Assembly (NCBI GenBank): GCA_022376465.1
Contig: JACDTU010000001.1
Span: 372,001-436,000 of the forward strand
Source: Cubamyces lactineus
Taxonomy: Eukaryota > Basidiomycota > Agaricomycetes > Polyporales > Polyporaceae
Direction of reading: 5' to 3'
Length of the DNA stretch: 64,000 nucleotides
In this document: positions 22,611-37,500 of the stretch, piece after piece
Numbering within the stretch: the first letter of the stretch is position 1
Layout of the letters: each line of letters begins with the position of its first letter
The notes under the pieces: generated by a model
What the model saw: the letters and a program-made list of their open reading frames with translations, nothing else
What the model was told of the DNA's origin: nothing
The model's database searches: none
Translations under genes and position numbers: made by a program

Positions 22611-23633
22611 ATGGCAAGACCTGGCCGTATTCGCAAGTCTACCCGCCCGCAGAGGTATACCACTGTCGTTCTCGGAGGTATGTCCGACAGTATAATACAT
22701 ATCGCAACATACTCTGAGGCCAATTTGTATCGTCCGCCAACTCAGCGGGGGGCGTCGGAAAGTCCGCGCTCGTCATGAGATATGGCAAGAACGTCTTTCT
22801 CGACCAGTACGACCCCACAATCGAAGGTCTGTCACGCGCGCTCCCTCTCGTTTGACTCGCGCGCTCATAACCACCGCAGAGGAATATGAGGTTACCGTCG
22901 AACTCGAAGGGAAACGCAGCCATGTGAGTCGCGGTCGTTCACAGACGCGCCCAGCACACCGTGACGCGACACGCCGTATCTCAAAGCTCGAGATCATCGA
23001 CACTGCTGGCGTCGAGCAATTCACCGGGATCAATGAGAGTTATATTCAAGTGTGTATTTCTCACTGTATGTCAGGCCCCGCTGATGTTCACTCGTACCCA
23101 TCGTTGCAGAGGGGACTTGGTTTCGTGCTTGTCTTCAGGTATGTCGTCTTCTGGCCGGTGGGGCCTAATGTCTTCTCATCTCGATTGACATGTGCTCCTT
23201 AGCTTGACCCAGGAAGCCACGTTAAGAGAACTGGATCATATCCGCCAACATATATACCGCATCAAAGGCGGAGAGCAGGTGGGAGTACCTGCTACACCTC
23301 GGAAAGTGGCTTTCTCACTAGAAGCTATCATAGGACGTTCCGATCGTCGTAGTAGGGACCAAGATGGACTTGGTAAGTGCCATCGGCGTCTGCTTACTGC
23401 ATAGTCCACTGCCTGACACAACTATACAGACCGGCGAACGGGAGGTTTCGAGCCAAGCCATGCAAGAGCTGGCCGTTCGTTGGAACTTGCCCTTCTACGA
23501 AACATCGGCTAAGAGAGGTTGGCACGTCAATGAAGTCTTCAATGATCTTCTGTCGCGTATGCGCAAGCGATTCCCAGACGGCGCGCCCAAGGGTAGCGCG
23601 ACGCGACGGAAAGACCAGTGCCACATTATGTGA
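22611..23633 (+). CDS. Ras-family small GTPase, Rap/Rsr1-like
   Basis: Eight exons join exactly: 22611-22677, 22746-22826, 22880-22923, 22987-23049, 23110-23138, 23203-23278, 23334-23372, 23430-23633. The sum is 603 nt, or 200 residues. The start has a perfect CCACCATGG context. Motifs: P-loop GAGGVGKSALV, effector loop YDPTIEEEY, switch II DTAGVEQFTG, base recognition GTKMDL, ETSAK, and C-terminal CaaX box CHIM for prenylation. The EQFT switch with a non-Gln residue before it is typical of Rap/Rsr1 (Bud1) proteins, so a role in polarity or hyphal growth at the plasma membrane is likely. Odd: Val at the Ras Gln61 position and TKxD instead of NKxD. An in-frame ATG at 22596 could add five residues. 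Confidence 0.9.
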
Positions 23634-24426
23634 CCGCCTCCCCACTCCTCATCTCTTCCTCTATGGGCGACCACATATCTTGCTTTCGCTCCTGGACACT
23701 CCTTCCGCCGTACCTTACGTTCATGGACTGTCCACGGTTTAGTGTCTCTTGCGCCGGCTGGAGCCAGCGGACTCTCACGACGCCAGCCCCTCCTTACCGT
23801 CCTTCCCCATACCTTACGTTTTTTACGTCCCGACCGCAGTCACTCCTTATCGCACCGCGCCGCATTTTACATAGATACTGTACATGCCTGCTCCTAATAC
23901 CCGCTCTCGCCGTCTCACGCCTCGCTCTCGCGCTATTCTCAGCACCCGACTTGACCATCATTTACACCGATACCTACCGCAATCCACTGTTTAGTAGCCC
24001 TACGATAATTGTCCGGTCGAAGCTCGTTCCTTGCGCAAGTAGCATTTGTAGCTTGTTTCCTTAGTCGTCTCTCGCGCACGTACGGTACCACACTCATTGC
24101 ATACGCATGTGCCTCCGGGCATGCTCCTCAATTTACACTGCTTGAATATGTTACCATGTCTGGGCTGCCGGGACGAAGGGAAAGCCGCGCGCGTGGATTG
24201 CTATGTGCGAGCCGGCGAAGTCGGGTCATCGGCACAAGGTGGGTGCGCGCCAATCAGGACGTGGGTACTCCAGCGGGGGCTTACGTAATCGACGACTCAG
24301 ATTTTGTGATGTGTAAGCGCCGACTCGCACATTTCTTGTCTCTTTCCCTCATCTCGTCCATTGCGACGTCCCCCCTCGACCCATAGACCTTCCTCTCTTC
24401 GTCCGCTCTTTCGCTCTTTTAGCATA
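23634..24426. other. Intergenic and DBP2 leader
   Basis: Nearly 800 nt without a gene. It contains the 3' region of the Ras-like gene (pyrimidine-rich) and the likely promoter and leader of the helicase, with CT-rich tracts shortly before its ATG. Confidence 0.5.
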
Positions 24427-27197
<2,771 letters not shown>

Positions 27198-27594
27198 GGA
27201 TGTCTTGCGTTGCGATCGTCTCCTTTCCTCTCTGCCTGTCTGTGGATATATGTGCTGGCGTGTCTGAGACAGCGCCTTCACGTCGTTATGCCCGTGATGA
27301 CCTCCGTCCCGTTGCGAACGTTGGACTGTGACTCCCGCTATAGAGCCTGATGACCGGTGGTACTGGTGTCAGTAGTAATGTGTTGTCTGTCGCATGCATT
27401 CGTTTAGAGTTGCAGCTTGTAATCACATCATCATGTCCGATATCGTTCAGCGCAGAGTGCAAGTCCGGTCAGTGGGTGAGTCAGCCCGGGAGCGGGAAAG
27501 GACTGCACCCGTGAATCATCAGCAATGTAGGTATGCTTTAACGAGTATAGTATCACGTTCGCAGCCTGTAGCTCCATAGTACGAACCATCCACC

Positions 27595-28842
27595 ATGTCG
27601 GTGAGCACTCCGCCACAAATATACGGAGTAGTCCTGCTCTATATTGACACCATCTGCACTCGGACAAGCCGTCCAACACCTCCAAGCAGACCCTCGTCAT
27701 CGCAGGGATCACTGTGAACGTGTTCTCACAGCCTGCCACACTCCCCGCAGACACCCCGGTCACAGCGCTCTTCCTCTTGCACGGGCGTACGGGTAGCGAT
27801 GCGGACAGCGAGCCCATCGCCCGTGGAATACTGGACGAGGTGGGGAGGCAGCGGGAGGGGTCTCAGGCTCAGGGGGCACAGGCGGATGATCTGATCATCG
27901 TCACTTTTGTGGGTCCTTGTAGGTCCTTTACGGGGTGTGGTTGGCTAACTTGGCGCTGTGGGATGGATGGGTGATAGGATCATAGGAACCATGGCGCAAG
28001 ACTGGTGGATAAGCTGGCTAATTGGCACTGGGAGAAGGACCCGGCGAAGAGCAATGTCCGCCATGCGTGAGTGTCAGTTTACATCACTGCAGGGGGTGTA
28101 CGTTCGCTGACGACAGGGTCGATCTCTATCTGCCTATAGCTTGGATATGTACGCGATTCAGAGTGAGTTTAAACTCTGCGTGGTACTTTGCGATGGCTAT
28201 CGCTCGCTTGCTGACGTCTACTCGTGATCAAAGCGGGCACGGCGAACGATGTGTCTTTTCTAATCGACTTTCTGCCTGCGTACCTCTACCCGAACGGTGA
28301 ACGCACCGTTGTGCGGTGGGGCGTCGCAGGCGTGAGCCTAGGCGGGCACTCGACCTGGATTACACTCAAGAACGGTGAGGTTCTCACGAACAATTGCATT
28401 CATGCCTCTCGCTGACGACAGAACGCGTCTTGCAACGCCAGACCCCAGAGTGACCTTCGGGATCCCGATCATAGGCTGCCCGGACTACCTCACGCTCATG
28501 AGCGAACGCGCAGAACAAAACAAGTTGCCCGTCGCCCCGCCGTACTTCCCTACGTCCTTCCTCGAGTACGTACGCACGCACGACCCGGCCGCGGCTCCAC
28601 ACACGGCGGACGCGCCACGCGGGACGAACCCGTTCCGGGGCAAACGGGTGCTCGTACTGTGCGGGAAGGAGGACACGCTCGTGCCGTGGAGCGCGTCGAA
28701 GAGGTTTGTCGAGGAGCTGGACGTAGGAGAGGGAGCGAAGGAAGTGTGGGTGGAGGAGGGGACGGGACATCGGTGCTCGGAGGGGATGGTGAAGCGGGCG
28801 GGGGAGTTTGTGTGGAAGCAGGCGTTGGTGCGCGGGCAGTAG
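27595..28842 (+). CDS. Alpha/beta-hydrolase
   Basis: Exon 1 is only ATGTCG (27595-27600). After an intron the frame resumes with PSNTSKQTLVIAGITVNVFS and ALFLLHGRTG, the oxyanion strand. Later exons carry FDHRNHGARLVDK (near 27980), AGTANDVSFLIDF (near 28235) and the nucleophile elbow GVSLGGHS, followed by GKEDTLVPW (acid region) and GTGHRCSE (catalytic His). The order Ser-Asp-His is that of the alpha/beta-hydrolase fold; the protein is probably cytosolic, about 320 residues. The substrate is unknown. Exon borders between 27900 and 28240 are approximate. It converges with the UBX gene, only about 150 nt apart. Confidence 0.82.
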
Positions 28843-28997
28843 AGCAGGCGGGGCTCACGGTCAGTGCAGGAGCAGTTATTGGGGTAACGTCAGTGTATGG
28901 GCTGCGGGATATGTATGATACACGTGCTGGGGAATCGCAAAGCAGAAATCAATCGTACACATCTCTCTCTCTCTCTACGTTTGATGTCTGTCCTATA

Positions 28998-30047
28998 TTA
29001 CATACTACTCTGCGATAGCAGAAGGACCGCGATCAGTATGGCTACCTTCGACGCGAGTGTGAGAGGGAGGGACGTACTCGCTTTAGGCCCGAGCTTAAGC
29101 CACTTGGGGAACTTGCGCTCGCCCTCGTCTTTGCCCGCGAGCTCGAGGTTGGCGCGTGGTCGTGGAGCCCCACCGGACTTGCCGTCGTCCTTGTTCGCGT
29201 TGGGATCGGCGTCGAAGACGGGCGGGGTAGGGACGTCTTCTGCGAGGGCGAGCACAGATGGGTCGAGCGGTGCGGGGACGTCTTGATCTGTGTAATGATG
29301 TTTAGGGGGATTATATGTGGAAGGGAGAAGGGGAGAGTCATACGGTTCAAGCTGTCGTCTTCAAACTTGAGCAGGAGGAGGGAAGAGGGAGCGAGATCGA
29401 GTTCGGCGAGGGAGAGGTCGCGGACCTTGGGATCGGAGACCTTGTACTCGCGTTTAGGTGGGGACTGGTCTTTGTACGCGGGATGCGTAGGTGAGCACAA
29501 GATGGAGTAGAAGGAGGGCGGGCGCAGGACGTACAGAGGACGAACTTGATGGGCTTAACGTCTTCGCGGAGGGAGCCACGGACGAAGGCGTAGACGGACT
29601 TGATCTTGTCTGTGGAGGGGAAGGTCTTCTCGAGCATGCTCCTGTCTGCGAACTTTACCCGAATCGTGGTCTGCGGAGGGGTAGTTGGGGATTTGGAGAG
29701 GATGGGTGGAGGGGAGGCGTACGCACCTGGGGCCATCGTGCTCTGCGCTTCTTGTCCTCCGCCTCGCGCATGGCAGCTGTGCGGAGGGGCGCGTTGTGGA
29801 GGGCGTCACGGCGGGCGGCGAGCATGGCCTGTTGGGCGCGGACGTCTGCGGCGGTGACATCGAAGTAGTTGTCCGGGAGTTCACCTACGCGTGCGATGGG
29901 GCGGCGCGAGGGCAGTGTCAGTGCGAGATGACAGTGGGCTGGGGAGAGAGACGTACTGCGGGGCTGTTGGGCGGAGGTTGGTGGACGGAAGTAGCGGAAC
30001 TGGGGCTTGTCTTGAGCGGGAGGTTGGGAGGAGCTGGAGTCTGCCAT
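28998..30047 (-). CDS. UBX-domain protein, TUG/Ubx4-like
   Basis: Starts MADSSSSQPPAQDKPQFRYF at 30047. The second exon has ELPDNYFDVTAADVRAQQAM, a helical region ending KRRARWPQ. The third has the UBX (ubiquitin-like) fold: TIRVKFADRSMLEKTFPSTD, then YAFVRGSL and KPIKFVLY, continuing after an intron as QSPPKREYKVSDPKVRDLSL. The last exon reads LPS-type VLALAEDVPTPP and ends around KFPKWLKLG. This arrangement matches the C-terminal half of TUG/ASPSCR1 and yeast Ubx4, adaptors of the AAA ATPase Cdc48/p97. The N-terminal ubiquitin-like domains of TUG are absent, so it is a short form. The end is either the TGA at 28998 or slightly different if a 34-nt putative intron is used. Confidence 0.82.
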
Positions 30048-30080
30048 GGGTGCTGGGTACGCTGGTCGGGGAGGATGTAA

Positions 30081-30137
30081 GTGCGAGTGCGAGTGCGAGT
30101 GCGAGTGCGAGTGCGAGTGCGAGTGCGAGTGCGAGTG
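30081..30137 (+). repeat. Hexanucleotide microsatellite (GTGCGA)9.5
   Basis: A perfect run of gtgcga units, about 9.5 copies over 57 nt, just upstream of the UBX gene start, hence in its leader or core promoter. On the transcribed (minus) strand it reads CACTCG repeats. Confidence 0.95.
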
Positions 30138-30238
30138 GCTGAGTGCAGCTGCCTCTGATCTCAAGTCCTCGATCATCCTCCAGCACTTTCCATGCCCTGT
30201 CACTCTCATCAGTCTCATATTTCTCTCTGCCCAGACAA

Positions 30239-30332
30239 GCCGGGATAGCTCAGCTGGGAGAGCAACAGACTGAAGAGCTTCCTAGGAAGCTGTGAGTTCT
30301 GGAGGTCGCGTGTTCAATCCACGCTCCTGGCA
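30239..30332 (+). tRNA. tRNA-Phe (GAA) with intron
   Basis: Acceptor arm GCCGGGA pairs with TCCTGGC at 30325-30331 (one G-T wobble), discriminator A at 30332. D-arm TAGCTCAGCTGGGAGAGCA gives box A; TpsiC arm CGCGTGTTCAATCCACG gives box B. The anticodon arm ACAGA-CTGAAG-...-TCTGG carries anticodon GAA, with an intron of about 21 nt after position 37, which itself forms a hairpin (gcttcctaggaagc). CCA is not encoded, as usual in nuclear genes. T-runs follow at 30354 and 30365 and could end pol III transcription. The 27-43 pair is an A-G mismatch. Confidence 0.92.
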
Positions 30333-30369
30333 CACTACGGATCGTGCCCAAGATTTTGCGTTACGTTTT

Positions 30370-31739
30370 TCCCTCTTCCTCACGATCGCACTGCTCAGTA
30401 CTGCTGCATTCCGCCGCAGCGGTGGGATTATGCAGATTCGATCCTAACCAAGGCGCGCCGCGATTTTGTTTACCCATCAACAACTGGCTGAACCCTCGTT
30501 GCTCGTTGCTCGCCTCAGCCACCTCACCGAGAGCTGCGAGCAACACAATGATCACCATCTAAATCCTCTTCATGGTGTCTAGGCACATTTCTCCAATCCG
30601 GGCGGTCGAAACCGTCTGGGGTTTACGGTGGTCGTATCTCCGGATGAGCGCATAGATCTCGACGGAACCCTGTCGCTATGCGCAACCACACGTGTGGGCG
30701 GTAGGTAGCGAAGATAGCGTAGGGCGACGGGGCGACGGGAACGGCCTGGGCCAATTGTAGGACGTCGAGAGGAGCTGGCGTTCAAGTCTGGGTGGCGTCG
30801 TGTGGGCGTATGTGCTCGGCCTGCTTCGGCCCGCCCACAATGGATGGAGATGTTCTACGGATGCTTCTGGTGGGGGTCCCAGGTGAAGGCCAATCGCTGC
30901 GGACTAGGCGGGTGGAGCAGCGCAGGGCGGTGACCGGTGCGCCTGATGGATGTAGTCTGCGGATGGGCGAGGATGAACGGTAAGCCCTGCTTGCGCAAAA
31001 TTGATAACAGGCACAAGAAGTGGTGCGCGTGCAAGCAAGCGGTGCGGGGGGTCTAGGGTGGCTTACAAGCGTTCGTGAGCGGCAGCGACGGCACTTGTAG
31101 GTTCGTGCAGAAAAGCACCGTCCGAGAGACACTGGACCGCGGTGTTGTCTGCAACGACCAGAGACTGCCAACCGGATGGATTGGGAGGACGGGCGGGAAG
31201 GATCGACGATCGGAAACAAGCACAGATCGCACCAGATCGGATCTGGGGAGGCGGACGTCTCGATTTGGAAAGAAGCATACCACCACATGGAACCTGTACT
31301 CGACATATCCCACTGCAGTCTGTGTATCCGACTCTGCGAACATACACGGAGCCGTTGCAAAAATATGGGTCAAGAGGGTCAAGACAACCGGCAAGGACCG
31401 TCGTTCTGGGCGACCGGAACGAGGGAGGAAAGAGGCCCAAGAAGACCAAGGCCCGAACGGTCGCAGCGCACGCCCTGTCCCCTCCTTGGCGGCATACTCC
31501 TCCTCCCGAGTCTGAACGAGAGAGCTGCTAGTCTCTGGCCTGATCCGTTTATCCGCCTCTCCCTCACGAGACTGCTCCTCCGCTCTTTCATATCCCCCGC
31601 GCTGCCACCCCCATAGTCTCCCTCACTCCCTCCTTCACCCCGACCTTAACTATCCTCCACAGTCCGCATCGTCGTGACTCCTCTCCCGCTCCTTCTCTCG
31701 GTTCCCTCTCCTCCGCCTACCTCTCGCAGCCTCTCAGCC
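30370..31739. other. Intergenic, nothing recognised
   Basis: About 1.3 kb with overlapping open frames on both strands (up to 190 codons), none with motifs or splice support. The last 200 nt are very pyrimidine-rich and are likely the leader of the next gene. Confidence 0.4.
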
Positions 31740-33783
31740 ATGTCTGCCGATGCTTCCTCCGTGTCTGTCCCAAACCTTGGCATCACCAAGAGCTCAGACA
31801 ACCCTGCCGTGTCCTTCATCGGAGGCCTCTTGATTGAGATCTTCGTCGCTTGTATGTACGTACTAGCCCTGAGTCATCGACCGCTAGATTGCCACAGCTC
31901 AACCGCATCCAGTTTGTATGGAATCACGACCTTGCAGTCGTTCATGTACTACCAGAAGTACCCCAACGACGCGCTCTCCCTCAAGCTGCTAGTGTGTATC
32001 TATTGCCTTCATTTACTAGAACCCTACTCATCACTATAACCACAGGTTGGAGCCGTATGGTCCGTCTCTTCCCTTCTTCTGAGCCTCTGCTCTCGCTGAC
32101 GCCTAACAGGGCTCTCGAGACCGTGCACACGGCGTTCTGCATGCAGTTCCTCTACGCCTACCTCGTCGAGGGCTTCGCAGACTTTGCCTACTTCCTCCAA
32201 ATCAACTGGTACGCCCGCCTGCCCTTTGAGCCTTCACCGGAATGAACGTTCATCCTAATTGACTCTGATGTGTACGCGCGCGTGCTCTGTTTCGGTGGCG
32301 ATGCAGGGGTATCGGGGTGAGTTGCTAGCCGAGCTCGCAAGCGAAATGAACTTGGAAAGGTTGACTGATGGCGCTCCTCCTTGCCCTCGTCCCATGCGTA
32401 GATCACTGTTATCACCAGTGTGAGTGTTCCTTTTGCGTCGAACCGGATGCTGCCAGGGGTAGTGTGCTGAGTAGACGGGTGGCTATTTAGGCGGGCATTG
32501 CGCTGTGCGTGCAGGGGTACTACGTTTGGCGCGTATGGTGCGTTAGCAGCAAGTCTTTCCTGTGGACCATTGTCATCGTAGGTCCTCTCCGTTGAGGAGG
32601 GCTCGTTTCTGTACTGAATGGCGCATGTAGGGTATCTTCGCTCTCGCGCGAGTCGGTACGTGATTAGGCACTAGACGCACATGGATTCACTTGACCTACC
32701 TCTCCTGGCTCCCGTAGCTTTCGGTATTGGTGAGTTCATACGCTGACAATGATCTAGACGCACTAATCACCGTCATTTCATTCAGGCTCGACCATTCTGA
32801 GTTACACGTACCCACAATGGCTCGTGTTTAGAAACACGACGTCGTCGCTCGTACGTTCCTCGCCTTTCATGCTGCAGGACCTGTTGTTGACACTATGCAG
32901 GTCACGATCAGCGGAGGCCTGGGGTCTGCTGCCCTCGTGGACATGCTCGTCGCGCTCACGCTCTCGTACTACCTCAACAAGGGCCGGAGCTCGTGGCACA
33001 AGTGCGTTCTCAGTCGACTGCTGGCGGCAAGAGACGGATGCTCATCGTCAACTACTTCACTACAGGGAGTCTAACAGCAAGATCAACATGATCCTGCTGT
33101 ACGCAGTAAACACGGGTGCTATCACCGGGTGAGTCTGCCAATGACCGTGTTCGGTGTGTGGGAGGGTGCATGCTGACCGCAAATATGGTCCAGAACTGCG
33201 TCGTTGCTTTGCGTTATCTTGGTGCGTCGAACTTCGTCCTTTCAATCACCTGCCTGTCACTGACATCGCACGCAGTTCGCCACCCAAAAGCAGAGCCTCG
33301 TGTTCCTCGGCCTCGTCGAGATCCAGGCCAAACGTACGTCTGCTTCCCTTCCACGTCCCCTCGTAGTCGTGACGGCTCACCGCGGGCACGAGCAGTGTAC
33401 GCGAACTCGTTCCTCGGCTCGCTCAACGCTCGCTCGCACATCCGGAACAAGAATAACCCCGCGGCGCAGTACCCCTCCTTCGAGTTCAGCTCGTCCGGGA
33501 ACGGCTTCCGCGCCGTCGTCCCGCCCCAGGTGCCCGTCGTACGTCTCTTTCTCTCCGCCATTGTCCGTGTAAACGAGCGAATGTTGATATATACGGGGTC
33601 GGTTTGTGTGTGCAGCCAAAGGTGGAAGTCTACCAGCAGACGATCGTGCACGACGACCGCGGGTTGTCGAACGAGGTGCGTAGCAATGATTGGCGGGTCC
33701 CCTCACGGCGAGTAGAAGCTGACGGCACTCTTTCGCAGAGCGAGTTTGATATGCGCAACCTCAAAGGCGGCGAGCTCGTATGA
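31740..33783 (+). CDS. DUF6534 membrane protein, copy C
   Basis: Starts MSADASSVSVPNLGITKSSD at 31740. Helix 1 contains IGGLLIEIFVACM; after an intron come LYGITTLQSFMYYQKYPNDA, then ALETVHTAFCMQFLYAYLVE and FLQINW. Later exons carry AGIALCVQGYYVWR, IGIFALARVAFGIG, VTISGGLGSAALVDMLVALT, SYYLNKGRSSWHK, NMILLYAVNTGAITG and LYANSFLGSLNARSHIRNK. The cytosolic tail has VPKVEVYQQTIVHDDRGLSN and ends MRNLKGGELV with TGA at 33781-33783. This is the best preserved of the three DUF6534 copies and the closest to copy B. It is a membrane protein with unknown function, typical of Agaricomycetes where the family is large. Internal exon borders are approximate. Confidence 0.82.
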
Positions 33784-34524
33784 AGGGGACGAAAAGTTTG
33801 ACATTCGCGTGTACATACATACATACCCCCTTCGCAAGTGGTGGTCGGCGCGGGACTCGCTGGATCGAGGTGTTCGTGCGGTTGGTTGGGTAGCGAGCTT
33901 GGGTGCTCGGTCGAGTAGCGAGTTTGCGTGCCGATGGGGAAAGAGGATACCGGGTTCGATCTTGATATCCTAAGGGTCCGTGGTGCCTTTGGTGCCCATC
34001 GCCCGGTAGCGGGTAATGGAGGTCGGGTCGTTTGTGTGGATGTAGTGTCAGAATCGGAGGCAGCGTTTGGTGAATGGTGAACACTCGCAAGAAAAAGAGA
34101 ATGAAGTTAAGCATATAGGGGAGCTTATGACTTCACGCCGATAATGTTAGAGGCAGCCTGCATACGGTATGCAAACGCTTGTCTTCAAACAAGCAGTGTA
34201 TTAACACAGACAGAAGGTACAGGAGGAGAGGAGAGCGCAAACGACGACGATTGAGAGAGAGGGATTATTACATCTACATGCGAGAGAGAAAAAGATGGCT
34301 AAAAAGAAGAGGATCCATCCGCTACCCAAAGAGCGCGCCGCCGGGAGAAGGCGATTATCGGATTACTATGTACAGAACCGGGACGAGGCAGATTGGGAGT
34401 AAGTCCGGCGTGATTGTTCCTGCCTATCGAGAAGGGTTGCGCACGGATGGTTCATGGTGAGAACGGGGTCGGCGGTGTAGTATATATGTGACGATGTCCG
34501 CGGTCAGAACGTACGGGACACTAC
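33784..34524. other. Convergent intergenic region
   Basis: Between the ends of DUF6534 copy C and the DDT/PHD gene; contains purine-rich gagaga stretches near 34210-34310 and no gene that I can recognise. Confidence 0.5.
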
Positions 34525-37500
34525 CTAGGACGGGAAGTTGAAGGAGGAGCCGCCGTTGGGCAGGCTCGACCCGACGTGCTGCTCCGCCCGCGGGGCTGAG
34601 TATGTGTGGCTCGCGAGAGGATCTATGGGGCTCAGCTGGCTCTGGGGGTAAGATGGACGGCCGTGTTGACTTGTGTGCCCTGATTGGAGGAACGAATTCA
34701 TGGAGGACTGCCCGTGCCCGTGACTGTAGGACTGTTGGGCCGGCCACGCTGAGGAACCGTTGTAGCGGCTGCCGGTATCGTGCATGTATGCAAGAGACTC
34801 AGCGGCGGCTTGGACGGCGTTGCCGGTAGTGGGGGAGGAGTGGTAGCCGCTTGTTGCGGAGGTGCTCGGCCAGCGCGCAGCAGACATGCTCGGCGCGTCG
34901 TACGAGGATGAAGGATTCTGCAGGATGAGTCAGATAAAGGACTACGCACCAAAATCCAAGTCTACTCACTTGGTATGCAGAAGGAAGGCGGCCGCTGTTT
35001 GCGTACGACCCACTACTGTGAGCATACTGAGGTGCAAACTGGGTAGACTGCATCCGGCCATTCAGATGATCCGCGGAGGAGGAATACCCGTTGCCATTGC
35101 CCCATCCGGACGGGTGCGATGAGGGTAAGGGGGCGCCGCGAGAAGACATACCACGTTGGTCGGACTGATAATGTGGGAAGGAAAAGCCATTATTAGGATA
35201 CGACGGACGGGAGTAGGAGGCGGTTCCCACATGGTTCGCGCTGTACTGCTGCTGTTGAGGGTACCCTGTCCCGTTCTCCAGAGGAGAGCGGTGAGAGTAT
35301 CTCAAATCTGACGTCTGGGCGTAAGGATCTACACCCATCGGCTTGTGTACAGCGGCTGTACGGGCAGCTTGTGACCATGAGTATTGCGACGGCGCGGGGT
35401 ACCCTTGCGCATGACTACCGTACGCGCTGCCGCCGTTTGTGGCCCGTGTTCGACAATGACTGCAATAGAATTGCTGGTCTTCCCAGTTCCGACGTGGCCG
35501 GCCCGATCGCTGGTCGTTTAGGTCGTGGCAAGGTATATGTTGCCACCGATTGCAAGAGCCACATGAAACCATCGGGAGCCCGTCGTCCTGTTCGCTTTGT
35601 GAGGAAGGTTCCGAAAGACGACAGACGATATTACTTACCACATTGACGCCCTGCTTGTGGCAGATCTCGCAATCTAGAACCCAATCGGGTGAGCGCACAC
35701 CATTCGGGGTTACCACACGGCTGGGTTGCACGGAAGACGACGGCTGCGTGCCATTGACCGTCGGCGTAGCGGTGGACCTCGCGACCGAAGTATCTACGTC
35801 TTTACTATTAAGCCCAGTTGGGCCACGATCAGAATTTCTCCGGGCATTATGATACATGTCCTACTTACCTTTCTGCACGCTCAGCCTTGGCGCGTGCCCT
35901 GGCCTCACGCTCCTCGCGTTCCTTGGCTCGTTGTTCGCGTGCACGCTCGCGCTTGGCTCGTTCCGCCTCTTCCTTCTTGAGCCGGGCTTCTTGCCGTCTC
36001 GCCCGCGCCATCTTCTCTTCCTCTTCGGCACGTTTCTTCGCCGCGAGCCGCGCCTCTTCCTTTTCAGACTCCTTGAGGGCTATGCGGGAAGAGCGCTTCC
36101 GGTGGACGATCGCTTCTTCCATACGACGCCGTTTCTCATGTTCCTGAGGCACTCTGTGAGTAGCCTGTTGCGGTTGGATGATGAGTGTGAACGTACCCTG
36201 AGCTCTGCAGTGACGACCGGCACGATGTGCTGGGTAAGCGTCTTGTAGAGCGCCTTCTCGAGGTAATGCGTCGCATTCGCGAACCTGTCGGCGACATGTT
36301 CCCATTCGGGTAGGGTCACGGCGATCTTCGACAAGTGAGTTCTCGTAAGCGACAACTCTATCATGTACGATGCACAGCAAGCCAGGCACACGTACCGCTT
36401 CCCACTCGACAAAGTCGGCCGGGAGCTCGGGTGCTGCGGGCTCGTCCTCGGGCGGCGGCTGTTCCTGCTCGTCTTCCCTGGGCTCTTCTTCCTGCGGATC
36501 TGGCTGTACGTCTTCCTTGAGCAGGACCTTCCGCTCTCTGGTGCGCGGCGGAGCCTTCCGCGTTTGCCTAGCAGACTTTCTCCTGCTGCCGCCGCCTGTG
36601 CTCTTGCGCGCACGGGTGCGGGCGTTCCGCGATTTCGCAGGAGCTGGAGCTTCTTCTGATGAGTTGTCGTCGTCTTTGGGCTCGGCCATCTGGACATCTT
36701 CCTGTTCTGGCTTCTGCGGATCTTCGGAGAGGTCTGTCAAGTCGCTTTCTGCGTCGCTCTCCAGACCAGCCTTCTGTAATAGCTCGTGTCCGTCCGCGTT
36801 GCCATTACCGGCAACATCACCAGCGTCCTGTTCATCATCCTGAACGGCATCCTTCTCGCCACCAGCGTCCGTTTCACCATCTGCATCCGCCTCATCCGCC
36901 TCTTCTGCGTCCGCCTCGGCATCATCCTCGTCCTCATCCTCCTCGACAGCCCTCGCCTTCCCTTTTGTAGCCCGCGTACGGGCACTACTTCGGCGCGAAG
37001 GCGTAGGGTTCTCATCTCCTTTCAACCACTCGTCAGGCACCTCCTGCCATTCGGCATCGTCGTCGTCTCCGTCCTCGTCGGTTGCACCACGCGTAGAACG
37101 GCGAAGTCGTGCGCTCACGCGCGTTCCGACCGCTCTCTTAGCGGGACTGGGAGGGGCTCTACGCGACGCACGGGGGCTGGCGTGCGCCTTGGCCTCGCGG
37201 GCAGCCTGTCGCTGGAATTCAGCGAGCTCCTTGGCCTGCATGTCGAGCTTCTTGTTTGCCTGCACTTTGGCGGCGCGCGTGCTCTTGCCTGGCGAGCTGA
37301 GCTCGGGGGCAGGGGAGGAAGCGCGGGTCTGGCGACGGGAGGCACGGGTCGCTCGGCCGTTGGCTTGGGAGCGGGACTGGGCTTGAGATGAAGATTTTGC
37401 GGCACTGGATTGAGTGCGAGTGCGTTTGGATCGGGAGACAGGCTCGTCGTCTGAATCGTTGTCGGACGACTCGGCAGCAGCAGTGTTGCTTGTGGAGGCT

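Noticed and set aside
30782..31616. Overlapping frames of 110-190 codons on both strands
   Set aside because: No domain, no consistent splicing, both strands equally open; GC-rich chance frames.
34179..34460. Basic 93-codon plus-strand frame
   Set aside because: Simple purine-rich sequence in a convergent 3' region, no motif.
36786..37391. 201-codon plus-strand open frame
   Set aside because: Lies opposite the charged middle of the DDT/PHD gene; no motif; shadow.
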